Assembly: GCA_022813625.1 (NCBI GenBank)
Contig: JAKLMB010000038.1
Span: forward strand, 62,001 to 126,000
Direction: 5' to 3'
Length of the DNA: 64,000 bases
Origin: Aaosphaeria pasadenensis
Taxonomy: Eukaryota; Ascomycota; Dothideomycetes; Pleosporales
Shown: piece after piece, positions 36,273 through 47,932 of the stretch
How the letters are laid out: each line of letters opens with the position of its first letter
How positions within the stretch are numbered: the stretch's first letter is position 1
Made by a program: the position numbers and the translations under genes
The notes under the pieces: generated by a model
What the model was told of the DNA's origin: nothing
Databases searched by the model: none
What the model saw: the letters and a program-made list of their open reading frames with translations, nothing else

Positions 36273-37739
36273 ATGAAGGCCTCGACTCTCGTTGCGGTCG
36301 CTGCTGCAGTGACTGCTGCGGTAGCCCAGCCTCGCCAGGTCCACCGCCATCACCCTCTGCGCAACGAGATCAAGCGCCAGGATTTCGGATCCGTAGTCTA
36401 CGAGGCGGCTCCGATTGCTACGATTATCGTCTACGTGTTGAATGGTCAGCCTATTTCTGAGCAAGAAGTTCGTCAAGGTATCGCGAACGGCACGCTCATG
36501 TGGGGAGACGACGGTGTTCTTTCTACTTCTACCTCCGCCGTGTCTACGCCTACTCCTATCTCGCTTCCAGCACCTTCCGTCGAACTTCCAAAAACATCTG
36601 CACAGCCGGACATCATTGAAGAGCATCATTCTGAAGTACCATCAAAGACCGACCTTCCTTCTGCTCCTGCTGCAGAACCTGAGCCCCAACCTACTCCCGA
36701 GCCATCATCCAAGCCTGAGTCCCAGGCTCCACCTCCTCAGTTGAACGGGCTTGAAGGTATTAACAGGCCGTTCCCTAACGGAGAGTTCTCGTGCGATGCG
36801 TTCCCTAAGGGATACGGTGCACAGCCGGTGCAACATGCTGGCCTCGGTGGCTGGATTGGTATCCAAGACCCCCAGATTGTAGACTCAGCGGGCTTCGACG
36901 ACATCACTACGACCCCTCACGGCACCTGTTCTGACGGAACTTGCTGCAAGGCTGGCGCATTCTGTTCCTATAGCTGCCCACCTGGTTACTTGAAATCTTC
37001 TTGGCCGGAGCGGCAAGGCCTCAAGGGCCAATCAATCGGCGGTCTCTACTGCAATCTCGACAACAAGCTTGAGTTGGCCACTGGCGCTATTGCGAAGACA
37101 CTCTGTGTTCGAGGTACCAATAAGGTGACTATCAAGGTACATAACAAGCTCAAGCGCAAACAGTCAACCTGCCGTACCGATTATCCTGGTAAGTGTCATC
37201 GATACCTCTGAGGAGTCATAGAAGCTAATACCGTGAAGGTTCCGAGTCAGAGACCGTCCCAATCACCACCAATCCCGGAGATTTTGCTGAATTGGCCTGC
37301 CCTGAGACCGATACTTACTATCACTGGAACGGAAAATCGACCTCCGCTCAATACTACCTCAACAAGGGGGGCGTCGAAGAGAGTGAAGCGTGTCAATGGG
37401 GTGACGGATCCAAGCCCGTTGGCAACTTCGCTCCCGTGAATCTCGGTGTCGGCTTCAGCAGTGCAGACCAAAAGGGCTACATCTCGCTCTTCCAAAACTC
37501 GCCGACTACTAATGCTAAGCTTGACTTCACCGTCGAACTTCAGGCGGACGACATGAATGGCAACTGCAAGTACTCGAACGGCGAGTTCCGCTATGGTGAG
37601 AACTATAGCAAGGTCGCCACCGGAGATAATCGAGGATGCACTGTAAGCTTGCTATCGTTACAACTAGTTAGGCTTTGCTGACGATGAATAGGTTGCTCTT
37701 AATTCTGGCACACTCACGGTCGTGCTCACTGAGAACTAA
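36273..37739 (+). CDS. Secreted SUN-family cell-wall protein
   Basis: Exons 36273-37188, 37239-37642 and 37692-37739 (introns 50 and 49 nt) encode 455 residues. The SUN family (yeast Sim1/Uth1/Nca3/Sun4, Aspergillus Sun1) comprises secreted or wall-bound beta-glucan-modifying proteins needed for septation and wall integrity. A signal peptide (MKASTLVAVAAAVTAAVAQP) is followed by a Kex2-type Lys-Arg site (NEIKRQDF), a Pro/Ser/Glu-rich linker and the SUN domain from about residue 160. The family cysteine pattern C-x5-C-x3-C-x24-C is present exactly (CKAGAFCSYSC ... GGLYC). The C-terminus NSGTLTVVLTEN is supplied by the last small exon. It is preceded by a CT-rich leader, suggesting strong expression. 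Confidence 0.93.
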
Positions 37740-39564
37740 GACGCCATTACTCTAGCCTTCACAAAACGGCTCACCCACTATTTACGCGATCACCGCGCTA
37801 CATTTTGGTTTCTTCTTTCACACCCAGGTCGATAAGTCTTGACAACATGATGATCCTTCCACTACTCCATCATGCCTCATAACACTGTTGAGGTGTTGCT
37901 CGATATACTCCATCCAGCAACGAACAATTTCCCTTCCCATGGATATCTCCTATTCAAACTTTCACGATACCCGTTTACTACCCCGGAAGGGCATATTGTT
38001 TCCTCCTCTTCCTTCTTCCTTTGTAATTATACACAACATGTGGACTTCTGCACATATACCTTCGAGCTTGCCTGCCTATCTGTTCAACTCGGGGGTCTGA
38101 TCCTTCTTTCTTTTCTCTTTTTGTTTTTCTATATGTCCGATTTCAACTTCTCTTTGCAATATGTGGACGCTGGGATAAGGGCACAAGGGCTTTCTTCTTT
38201 TCGACAGGCGTTCCATAGCTGTGCCAAGTGGTGGTCGGCACCATTTTGACTTCCCTTTACTATTGTGTAAAAGGACATGTTTGGTGCGTGGGTGCTGCCC
38301 TGGGTTCGAAGTCTCGAACAGTGACAGTAGCTCTACATGATCTCGATACTGTAGTACAATGCCACCTTATAACAAACAACCTTGGAAACCTGTGTGTTGA
38401 GAAAGTGACTAGTTAGTTGCCGGCGAAACACCTGCATACACGCACGCGTGGTACTCGCGTACTTCCAACGTACATACGTCCTAACCTGTGCATCATCAAT
38501 AATACTCAACCTGTCCCAACGTCAAACTATATCGTGACTACAGTCAGTAACCCCGTCCCCCTCCCCAATCATCCCTTCCCACACTCAACGCTCAACAGCA
38601 TTTTCCGATCCTCCAACAGTTGTCTTCCCATACTCCTACCAACTCCACCATCCCACCACCCCAATCTCTTCGACCGCGTCGTCTATTGTTCTGGGAGGTT
38701 CCTGGCCTGAACGTGTTTGGAAGGGAGATAAGTTTTGTTGCGATTTATGTTGTGCTATTTGGCTTGGCTTTGTGCTTACGCAACTAGGTAGGTAGGTAAA
38801 GATAGATAATGGGTAACGTGAGGATTGTAGGCGTAGGGGGACGCGCTTTGTAAAGAGGTGGGGTAGAGTTCTTTGATGCATGTATGTATGTATGTATTTG
38901 TGGTATGTTATGGTATGGTGGGATATAGTAGGATGTGGCTTTGAGCTCAGGTACTACTAGAGGGAGGGGGTTAGGGTCAGGGCATGGCCATGCCAGGCCT
39001 AGGGACTATGCAGGTCCGGATAGTCTAACGGTGTACGTTATTGTTGATGAACCGGGCATTCTGATTCTTCCTTTAAAATCGCTGATATCACATACAATGT
39101 CATTCATCATCACGTTTCAATACACTCGTGTTCAAAATGTTAACTCATCCACTTGATGAGATATGCGCATTTTGCAGCAATATGCCCTTGGGGTATCGAA
39201 TCTAAGAAAACATCTCCCTCACTGGCGAAAGAGACAAAAGGAAGGGACAAACCCATGATGCACCATTTTTGATGTGATCCCTGGATCCTTAATTGTTAAG
39301 GTTCCTCCTATTGATGATGTTGATAGAGAAATGCTGATGCTACTGCTCGGAAAAAGAAAAAAGGCCGCCTATGTACTGAGTGGACATGCCGGACGATGCG
39401 AGAATGATAATCGCGACGAATACTGTCGTGAAAGTGGGAGTAAGAGGTGCTGGGAGATATATGTCTCTGGCAAAGAATGTGAATGTGTGGGTATATGAAT
39501 GCCTGATGAGCTCGCTGGTGATTGCAGATCGCTCTATGATACGTTAATATCGTGATAGTAGTCC
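37740..39564. other. Convergent intergenic region with TATG microsatellite
   Basis: 1.8 kb between the 3' ends of the SUN and copper-fist genes. A (TATG)n microsatellite lies near 38,880-38,898. A 125-residue open frame from 37,872 is Phe/Leu-rich from T-rich 3' flank and is not supported as a gene. Confidence 0.55.
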
Positions 39565-41373
39565 TTATGACATGAGGAAGTTTGAGAAGTCTTCCGCGCC
39601 GGTGGTTGCAATGGGGTCTTCTAGCGGCACCCCGTTGTGTCCTCCATGTGTCAAGCAGCCAACGCACTCGCACCCATCGCCACATTGGCATGTCCCTGTT
39701 GCATCGTCGCACCCGGGCAGGACAAGCTCTTGCCAGAAATATGACGATGGCGAAAGTGTTGGCGTCTCTTCATCCTTACCCTCGCTGGGACTATCGAGGA
39801 ACGCCGGGCTTGAGGTTGAATCTTCGGTCTTCATCGGAGGGCACGGTTCTTGAGGCTTTGGTTGCATGTCGTACTGTGGGCCGGCAACTGGTGGTGTCTG
39901 GAGTGGGGTGGAGCTGCTTTGTTGAGCCCAGGGATTGGCCAAGTCGACGGGGGCGTTCGGTACGCCCATCATGGAAGAAATGTTCCCATCAAAAGGCAGA
40001 TGTCCGCTTGGAAGTGGTGAGAAGGGTTGGGGGTGTGGAGTACTGTTGAATGCCATGGACTGGTTTGCTTCTGCGCCGAAACCTGGTTGGTGTGGATAGG
40101 TGGGGAGATCGTAGGTTGGGGCTGGGAACGACCCAAACCCTCCAGTATTCATATACTGATGCATGGTGCGAAGATACTCGGTCATTGTCGCATTATGCGG
40201 GTGTGCTGCACAGCCGAAACAGCTACATGAATCTCCACATTGGCAATTGTGCTCGACTGTTTGAGCCATTGGCATCGACGGCGCATGCTGCTGGAATGCC
40301 ATGTGGTTGTAAATAGGCGTGTTAAACCCATAAGGAACTGGCATCCCCATGTTTGTGGACATGTTAAAGCCAAAACTTTGATGCATGCCTCCGAAAGGTG
40401 GCGTCTGGTATTGGCCCTGGTGTGGGAATTGAGGGTATTGGTTGAATTGCTGACCGAAATTTGGCTGAGCAACGGGCTGAATGAAGGCATCTTGCTGCGT
40501 TGGTTGGGTGGATCCAGAGCAGCATGACTTCTTCTCTATGGCCGGTTGTGGGGCCTCTTGTATTTTGTTCGCTTTACCACTACAACAGCCACCGCCACCC
40601 TGCTGTTGCACGACAGCATTGGTGGAGGGCGCTGGTTTTGGTTTGCAACAGGAAGAGACTTGGGGTGACTCTGACGATGCAGGCGCGTCCGGAAGTCGTA
40701 TATCTGAGCCGTGGCTTTCTTTCCGTGATGGCGACGGCTGGAGACGCGGTGTGGAACTAGCACTTGAAGGTGGCGATGCCGCGTTACTGATGCTTCTTTC
40801 TGATGGCGCAAAGGAGGCGTTGGTGGGTGTACTAGTCACGAACGATGAAGAGTCAGTCTCGGCTTCTTGATTTGCTTTGATGGCCTTCTCTATTGAGACT
40901 GACGCAAGCGCACTCGTAACCGTAGACTTTCGCCTCCTGTTCTTCTGCACCCGCGCACTCGATCCCGAAGCAGAAGCTACAGTCTGTTTCCGTCCTGATG
41001 GACAGGCACATTCCGAAGCTGTAATTGTATTAGAGTGTCATGTTATAAACGAAAAGTAGGAAACATACTCTTGGGGATTGTATAGTTGATAACTACACGA
41101 TCACAGCTACATGACCCTGTTGGATGTGGACAAGTGCTGAGCGGCCGGCCTGGTTTTCTAACCTCGAGCAAGACTCGATCACGATGGTCACACTTTGATG
41201 AGCGATGACCTCGGATACAGGGGCCACTGTGCTATGTTAGAATGGAATGCTCGAGGGAGGTGTGCCGTTGCATTTATCTGAATTTGAGAAGATAATGCGC
41301 TACACGGCCGAGAGATTAGGAGAGACGCTTACCATGCCACCTTTTTCCGCTCATTGTTGATTTCAGCCCACAT
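39565..41373 (-). CDS. Copper-fist transcription factor (Mac1/Cuf1-like)
   Basis: Minus-strand exons 41373-41333, 41226-41069 and 41018-39565 (introns 106 and 50 nt) encode 550 residues. The copper-fist DNA-binding domain emerges only after splicing: Cys14-G-P-Cys17-IRGHRSSK-Cys26-D-His28 forms the zinc site and RKPGRPLS the minor-groove GRP element. The C-terminal half carries two copies of a copper-binding cluster, C-x-C-x3-C-x-C-x2-C (CQCGDSCSCFGC, CQCGDGCECVGC), plus Cys-Cys pairs (SSCCKPK, GGCCSGK, KKSCCSG). Two such clusters are characteristic of Mac1/Cuf1-type factors that activate high-affinity copper (and iron) uptake under starvation and are silenced by Cu(I) binding. The remainder is Gln/Pro/Phe-rich and probably activates transcription. 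Confidence 0.93.
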
Positions 41374-43135
41374 TTTGGGACTCGAGAGATGACTGCCGGG
41401 ACTCTTATCAGATTCCGCAACGAATCATCCGCTTCGCGTGGAACTAAGGGTAATGCAGTCCCTGTGAATTGGAGTACGAACAAACAAGATCAAAGACAAT
41501 CACCCAAGCGCACGTGTAGCCGCACTGCGGGGAGTTTGCTGTGCGGGCAGCGGTCGCACGGACGGTCCCAGGGTCCCGTGGTGGCTTGGTGGGAAGGACC
41601 CGGATACTGGAAAGAAACCGAGAGCTTGTTGCAGGCAGAGAGCGATCGTAATGCAAACCGCAGTAGGTTTGGTTGGTCGGAATGGAGAATGATGGATGAA
41701 TGTGAGGCAGGAGATGAGCAGGAAAGAGCAGATTAATCTACAGTGCCGGACGGCGGGGGGCGATACAGAAGCGAGCAGTGAGCGCAGAGGGATAGTTGCC
41801 GAAGGGATTAAAAAAACTGGAGTCCTGACGGTCCTTGTCGTCCTGGCGGTCCTGGCGGTTCTGGAAGGGGTAGCAGTCGAGCAGTCGTGGGTTGGACACT
41901 GGGAATGTGTATAACTGTATGGTAATCGATGTGACGGTTGAGGATGACTGCACGTGGGGAGGATTGGGATGATTGGCGGGTGTAACCGGCTGTTGGCTCA
42001 GGATGGGAATTTGATGAGGCAGTGAGTACCTTTGGTGTACCGTGTAGGTTAGGCGATGGCAGAGGTGGACAAGATGAATCAGGTCAAGAGTATAACTAAT
42101 GGGCGGATACGACGGTGGAGTGGATTGGCGAGAGGTTGGCGAGAGGAGACCGGACAGGACTGGACTGGGTGGTGAGTCTGTGAGACTGTGAGTGGTGGTG
42201 GTGAGGAGTGACTCGAGCGAGTGGTGAGATGGTGAGAGGTCGTTACGGGCGGCGTTGAAAGTGAGCAAGTTTCATTACTGTGTTCGGCTAAGGCCAGTTG
42301 TGTTCTGTAGCCAGTGGGCGTTTCTCACTGGGCAGTCGCGCTAGGGTCTCGAACGCCGGACCAGACGATCTACCGTCGTTTGGCCTGATTAAACAACTTT
42401 GTACCGTCTGTACTGCACGGTAGTCTGTAGAAGAAGAAGACGACTCCTCGTAACTCGTAGTGCGATCGCGGAATTCCTTTTTGGTGTTCGGTGTAAAGTT
42501 CCTTGCAGTAGAATTCCGAAGAGTCGAGTCCAAGATACCTTTTGCCCGCAAAAGGAAGGCGTGCAATGATGCGATTCCTCTACACAAAGAGACTGTACCG
42601 CTTCTTTCCAGTCCCTTTCCTCTCCAAACGAACAGAGGAAATCTTTGTATGAGGCCTCGGCAATAATTGATTGGCAATACAAGTAGGTAGGTATAGGTAC
42701 CGTGTGCTAAGTCAGACCCTGTCCTGGGATGTGACCCTGCGTCCGCCTTCTCCGTCGAAGCCCTAGAACGCGTGGGGAAAGTCAATTTCTTAGGCGGCAA
42801 GCGAATCCATCATGGCAATGGTAACACAAACACCCACGTTGTTGTCCTCGTTTGGTCGTATTGTTGACGTTGTTTTGTTGGTCTCGACGTGCGGGTGGTG
42901 GTTAGTGGCATGAGTGGGTGTGGGTATCCGAGGATGGGATGGCAAGCAGTGAGACGTCCAAGTAAAGTAGACTTCCCGGCGTCGTTTGCGTCATTGGCTG
43001 ATCCAGAGTTGGGAGCCACACTTCAGCCACTTTCGGCTCAGCCACGTGACCATCGTTTTTCACTGGCTTCCACATCCTTTGATTTCTGAAACGAATCTAC
43101 AACCTTATCTTCTACGGCGTTTCAATAAACTGAAA
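41374..43135. other. Divergent promoter, copper-fist gene / EFM7
   Basis: 1.76 kb. Two minus-strand open stretches of about 170 residues are Thr/Ser/Pro-rich or lack features and are not supported. The repeat TCCTGGCGGTCCTGGCGGT occurs near 41,840. An E-box lies near the EFM7 end (listed). Confidence 0.55.
43043..43050 (+). promoter_or_regulatory. CACGTGAC E-box upstream of EFM7
   Basis: CACGTGAC is 93 bp before the EFM7 start, the third occurrence of this Cbf1-like octamer in a proximal promoter of this window. Function is inferred. Confidence 0.4.
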
Positions 43136-44114
43136 ATGGCTTCCGACTCAGGGGACGAAGGGGTCGATCTGTTCAAGGAGCCCGATGACTACTATCAGCC
43201 GGAGAAGGAGGCCACCTTCGCATCCCACCAACTGCTATCTGGAAAAGACCTGAATATCAGGCTCGTTGGTCACAATCCACTTTGGGTAAGGTCATGAAAC
43301 ACTCTCCTACACAACTAGGAAATCGAATCAATCTAGATATTCCGACAAACCGTTTCACATCAATTTATTGAGTTTATTTTCGACCAATCTGCCTATTTTG
43401 AAACTTTCCTGTTGGTGTCTGTGCGGGGTACTTCGCGATCAAGAGACTGACTGCTGCAGGGCCATTTTCTGTGGAACGCCGGACGGACCATCTCTCACTA
43501 CCTAGAAGAACGCTCAGACGAACTCGTCAGAGGGAAGACAATTCTCGAATTAGGAGCTGGAGCCGGTTTACCAAGTCTTGTCTGCACCCTCAATGGCGCT
43601 GCCCAGGTAGTAGTCACGGACTACCCTGATGCTGATCTTATCGATAACCTACGATACAATATCGATCATTGCAACCTTCTCCCCAGCCCCAAGGCTATTG
43701 TCGCCGAGGGCTACCTATGGGGCGCTCCCGTGGATCCATTGGCGAGCCACATCACCGATCCAGCTGGATTCGACGTCTTGATTCTCGCCGACCTGCTTTT
43801 CAACCATTCCGAGCATGCAAAACTCGTCAAGACTGTGCAGTTGACTTTGAAGAAGTCACCACAATCGCGAGCATATGTGTTCTTTACTCCCTATCGCCCT
43901 TGGCTACTAGAAAAGGATCTGGCATTCTTTGATCTTGCAAAGGAAGCTGGGTTCACCGTCACAAAGACATTCGAAAAAGTTATGGACAAAGTCATGTTTG
44001 AGGAGGATCCTGGCGTAAGTATTGTCAGTCAAACTATGGAGCCGTGGCTTACGAACATAGGACGAACTTCTACGAAGAACTGTATATGGCTACGAATTAA
44101 GCTGGAATAGTTAA
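43136..44114 (+). CDS. EFM7: Protein N-terminal and lysine methyltransferase Efm7 (Nnt1)
   Basis: Exons 43136-43285, 43460-44014 and 44061-44114 (introns 174 and 46 nt) encode 252 residues. Efm7 is a SAM-dependent seven-beta-strand methyltransferase that trimethylates the N-terminal glycine and dimethylates Lys3 of translation elongation factor eEF1A in the cytosol. The family opening is clear (VDLFKEPDDYYQPEKE, RLVGHNPLWGHFLWNAGR), then SAM motif I ILELGAGAGLPSL, motif post-I VVVTDYPDADL, and ILADLLFNHSEH. The C-terminus DELLRRTVYGYELSW comes from the last exon and matches the family, which fixes the second intron. The first intron is the longest internal one in the window. Confidence 0.94.
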
Positions 44115-44557
44115 TAGATGCGAAGAGTCCACAACAAAAGAACTGCTCGAAAAAGATACCCAAAAGGCAAAAGCATTACACAGTAGAGCGGGGAGAATCC
44201 AAGAATATTCTTTGTTCCATTTTGAACATGTCACCACCTGTCTCAAAACTCGCATTTAAGCTCATGACTACGTCTATTGATACCACATACAAACAAGTTT
44301 CATGCTAAGCATCCCATTCCGTATTCGCCAATCGATCCACGTGAGGATCTAGAACTCTACACGAAACGTCATTGGCCGCACGGCCTCTACTATCGAAGCG
44401 AAAAAAACAACACATTGTTCGACCCACTTCACAATGTTCCCCAAGCTCTGGGTATAACTTAACATCGCAGGATCGCCGCACATCACGGCCCAGCATCTAT
44501 TTATAAACCATGTATCTTTAATCCCAACATCGACAAGATAGATCACCACGTCCAAAC
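44115..44557. other. Intergenic region
   Basis: 443 bp between two plus-strand genes. No coding region or motif recognised. Confidence 0.5.
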
Positions 44558-45418
44558 ATGCACGAAAAACACACAACCTCGATCCCACAATTCCCCCCGT
44601 CGGCACTCGTACCCAACTTGCCTCCACCACCACCACAGTCCGTACGACTATCGTACATGCGCGGCCCAAATGTCACCATCACGCTGCACCACCCGACCTC
44701 CAAACCCCATTTCCTCCCCATGAAGATGCCAGAACGTCTCCTCCACCTCTACCTACCCGAGACGCTGCTCTCCAAATCCCTGACCACGGACCCTTCCACC
44801 GGCGCAAAAACCCTCACACTCTTCCCGCAATCATCGCCACCATCATCGCCAACATCAACATCCTCTTCACCAGCAACAACAACGACGGAAATCGACATCC
44901 CCGCCCTAACCCTCCTCTTCAACCACCTCAAAGGCCTCATGTGCACCAACGCCCCCTGGAACGTCCTCCCCGCCACCCCGACCGTCCACCACTGCATCCT
45001 CGCGCTCCGCGCATGCGAGATCCTGCATCTCTCCGCCGGCGCGCAGACGCTGGCCGCGAAGCTCATGGGCATGGTGTACGGGACCGAATTGTCCGCCGAC
45101 GACGTGCGGGATCTGTGGCTCGCGTTCGGGAGGCAGGAGGAGTGGATGCGGGCTGTGGCGCGGAGCATTGCGCGGCGAAGTGTGTGGGGTGGTGGGTTGA
45201 GGGATGGGGAGTTTATCGAGTGGTTTCTTATTAGTGGGGAGGTGCCGTGGAGGGAGAGGGTGGGGATGACGGAGGCGATTAAGCGGATGAGGGAGGAGTG
45301 TGAGAGGGAGGCTGGGAGGGGGAACGGGGTCAGGAGTAGAAGGAGTGGGAAGAGGAGGAGGAGTAAGGTGGAATTGTTGCTGTGGAAGGGGAGGAGGGCG
45401 GCTTGTTCGGCGTGTTGA
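44558..45418 (+). CDS. Hypothetical protein, possible BTB-like domain
   Basis: Single exon, 286 residues. After a Pro-rich N-terminus comes VRLSYMRGPNVTITLHHP, a low-complexity Ser/Thr-rich loop, then a helical core (LTLLFNHLKGLMC, PTVHHCILALRACEILHL, TLAAKLMGMVYG, DDVRDLWLAFGRQEEWMRAVARSIARR) and a basic C-terminus (SRRSGKRRRSKVELL). The order strand-region, 'FNHLKGL', then helices on an 'ALRACEILHL' core resembles fungal BTB/POZ-like hypothetical proteins, but I cannot place it firmly. The sense strand is C-rich to about 45,070 and G-rich afterwards. It marks the end of the gene-dense part of the window. Confidence 0.72.
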   Translation: MHEKHTTSIPQFPPSALVPNLPPPPPQSVRLSYMRGPNVTITLHHPTSKPHFLPMKMPERLLHLYLPETLLSKSLTTDPSTGAKTLTLFPQSSPPSSPTSTSSSPATTTTEIDIPALTLLFNHLKGLMCTNAPWNVLPATPTVHHCILALRACEILHLSAGAQTLAAKLMGMVYGTELSADDVRDLWLAFGRQEEWMRAVARSIARRSVWGGGLRDGEFIEWFLISGEVPWRERVGMTEAIKRMREECEREAGRGNGVRSRRSGKRRRSKVELLLWKGRRAACSAC

Positions 45419-45718
45419 TGAGATTCGTTTGAGTCTCCCAGATTGGGTAACCAATGTCTCAGTCTCCACGACATTAAACTGAACCTGCCCCATCGACCCA
45501 AACCGAATCAAATCGAGCCTTTGGTGAGGAGACGCGACGCAACGAACGAAGAACACAGTAAATGACAACGAAATCCCCCAGACATCAACATCTAGAATCT
45601 CAATACACGACGCAACGAACGAAGCATATAGCATATACGTACATACACACACATCTCAATGAATCTTTCAAATCACCCACATCTACATACAAATTCAAGC
45701 ATTATCCATCATTTATCA

Positions 45719-46321
45719 CAATATTCCCCAATCAGCAGATCTTAGCTTACCCAAAGGTGTTGCCCATCCCGCATTCACTGGTCACGAAACAGTGACGACC
45801 CCCCAGTGCAGTCACAGTGTCTTCACCGACAACATCTTATCCCGTGCCACACAACCATACATCGCAAAGCCAATTGGGACTATACCTACGACCCCTAAAA
45901 ATCCATCGCCGAGCTTTTCCACCTGCTCGGAACCAACCAGTGCACTTCTCTTTCAAGCAGCAGGCAAGTTTCGCGCGTCTTTAACCCACAAAGCTTACAG
46001 ATTAACCCATATACGACAATGCCTCTGCAGAGGCGCTTTGCGTTCAAAGCTGGCCTAAGTATTCTTTGAGTGAAGCTCGTTGAGCATCAGTGTTGATGTG
46101 TCACTGACGGAGTCGGGTGGAGCTTCTTGTGTAGTTGTAGAACGTATGTAAGAAAGATAACGATGTGATTTGAAGACATCAGAAACCACGAACAAATCAT
46201 TAACCAAATTCCTCCCCGTAACCCCACAAACCGCCATCCCCTCCAACCCCCCAGAAGCCCCAGCCCCCCAACCCTCCCACCACGCCATCACCACAACTAG
46301 CATATCCCATCCATCGAGCAT
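45719..46321 (+). repeat. Diverged direct repeat, copy A
   Basis: Matches copy B (47289-47762) in order and orientation: it opens with CAGCAGATCTTAGCT, runs through a conserved middle and ends with CATCCCATCC-like sequence. Copy A is about 130 bp longer in the middle. Read on the minus strand it contains an 88-residue open frame from an ATG at 46321 with WDMLV and GRNLVNDLF. Boundaries are approximate. Confidence 0.7.
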
Positions 46322-47288
46322 CAGTAGTTAAGTGCTAACGGCGATCGAATCGCGTAGCCACAATCATGAGCAACACTCGTATGTTAACGGCGATACTTGA
46401 CGTAGCCCCCATAGGAACAACAGCTCTCTACCTATTGCCCGCGTCAATGAACGTAATGGTCATGTTCATGGTTGTACACATGTTGGATCTTTGAATCTTT
46501 TGAATCTACAAGAAGCGCAAGATTGGAACGCCGCGCCCCTGACTGCATACATATGCCAATGGCAATGATGGGCCAATAGGGAAGTGAATACTCATATGGA
46601 GAGGTTGGAGGGGAAAGGAATAAAATGCCTTTGATAGCGGCAATGTAGGGCAGAGTAAGAGATCAGATTCATGTTAGCATGAATGCTTAGATGTGAAGAG
46701 GCGTGCAGATGGTTTAGTACAGATAGGTTAAAAGCATAAATATCCTAATCAAAGTGTCCTGTAATGAATGTGAAGCAATTAGGTACTCTCGTTCGTAAGT
46801 CGCAGAATCGCGAAGACAATAAAGCGTCTTGAGGGTTATTGCGTCAAGATTCCCTTCGACTATCTAGTAGCAGGGCGAGATTCATCCTGGTCACCTCCTC
46901 ATTACTCGAAGATATCATGATCCAAATTCTATAAACTGCTCAAATTTTCAGGCTTATCACTACAAAGCCGGAATTTGCATATACATCCATATTATTTACA
47001 CAGGACGGGGACATCTTCAAGGCGATAATTCTTCGGCCGCGGAAAAGTCGATACCAAAAAACTACATACAAGACGTTCAGCATATTCCTCCGGACTTGTT
47101 TTATCCTACGGCCAGACCTGGCTGCAATGTGGCAGAGGCATGCCGTGTTAAAACCTCTACCCTCTTCGCTACAGTCACTTAATAACATACTGACTACTCT
47201 TACGATACACAATACGCTACTTGAAATCCGTGCTGATATATTTGTTCTCTACCCAGCCATGGTTCTAAGAATACTGGCTCGCATGCGT

Positions 47289-47762
47289 CATATTCCAGGT
47301 CAAACAGCAGATCTTAGCTAATCTAGAGGTGTTGTCCATCCCGCCTGTACTGTTCATCTTAGTGACGATCCCCCTGTGCAGTTAGTTGATTCTAAACAGC
47401 ACCTTATCCTATACCATACTACCATATATCGCGAAACTATTTAGCACTATATCTACAATCTCCCTAACTTTATTGTATGACTCTTCTGCTAACTCTAAAC
47501 TGACTAGTATACTTCACTGGAGTTAGGTGTGGCTTCTTGTAGGGTTCGTGCAGTGCCCGTGTTCATGTCGGGGAAAGGATAAGTTACAAAGAATGATGAT
47601 TTGATTAAATAGACATTAGAGAACGCGAATAAATCATTGACCAAATTTGTCCCCGTGATTCCCATTACCCCATACCCCACATCGCCCCTGAAGTCCCCCA
47701 ACCTCGCAACCCATCTACCCTCCCACCACCACACCATCAGCATGTCCCATCCACCTACAACC
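47289..47762 (+). repeat. Diverged direct repeat, copy B
   Basis: Partner of copy A. Differences are largely transitions: for example A TTACCCAAAGGTGTTGCCC versus B TAATCTAGAGGTGTTGTCC, and A CCCGTGCCAC versus B CCTATACCAT. Copy B carries most of the T/A states, as expected for repeat-induced point mutation. On the minus strand it retains WDMLM and GTNLVNDLF, so both copies derive from one coding or conserved unit. It ends about 50 bp from the 3' end of the 5S rRNA gene. Confidence 0.7.
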
Positions 47763-47798
47763 ACTCATATCCATCCCATCTCAAGCTCTGGAACGAAG

Positions 47799-47813
47799 GA
47801 AAAAAATCAAAAA
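47799..47813 (-). terminator. RNA polymerase III T-run terminator
   Basis: Immediately after the 5S rRNA 3' end the transcribed strand reads a run of Ts, then GA, then a second T-run, the standard pol III termination signal. Confidence 0.8.
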
Positions 47814-47932
47814 ACATACAGCAGCGGGGATTCGCTGATGGTCACCCACTCAACTACTAGTCCGCCGGTACTATGCTTAAGTATGGCTGAGCGAACGGGA
47901 AGCCCTGTTTTCATAGTCCAATGGTCGTATGT
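47814..47932 (-). rRNA. 5S ribosomal RNA
   Basis: The minus strand reads ACATACGACCATTGG... and ends ...CGCTGCTGTATGT, exactly 119 nt, the usual fungal 5S length. The ends pair (ACATAC with GTATGT), and the inner helix ACTATG/CATAGT is also complementary, so the copy looks structurally intact. The characteristic segments GTGGGTGACC-like loop and CAGCGAATCCC are present. A T-run follows directly. The antisense strand gives a misleading open frame. Dispersed single 5S genes, rather than 5S inside the rDNA unit, are usual in Pezizomycotina. Confidence 0.93.

Larger units (their letters stand above)
45419..47813. other. Gene-poor region with diverged repeat pair
   Basis: 2.4 kb without a supported gene. 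It carries two diverged direct repeats (listed separately). The sequence between them, 46,322-47,288, is AT-rich and includes a short repeat (GCTAACGGCGAT / GTTAACGGCGAT near 46,337 and 46,384). I see no intact mobile-element ORF. Confidence 0.55.

Noticed and set aside
42288..42800. 170-residue minus-strand open frame in the copper-fist/EFM7 promoter
   Set aside because: No domain, no codon bias, and it lacks a consistent splice or start context.
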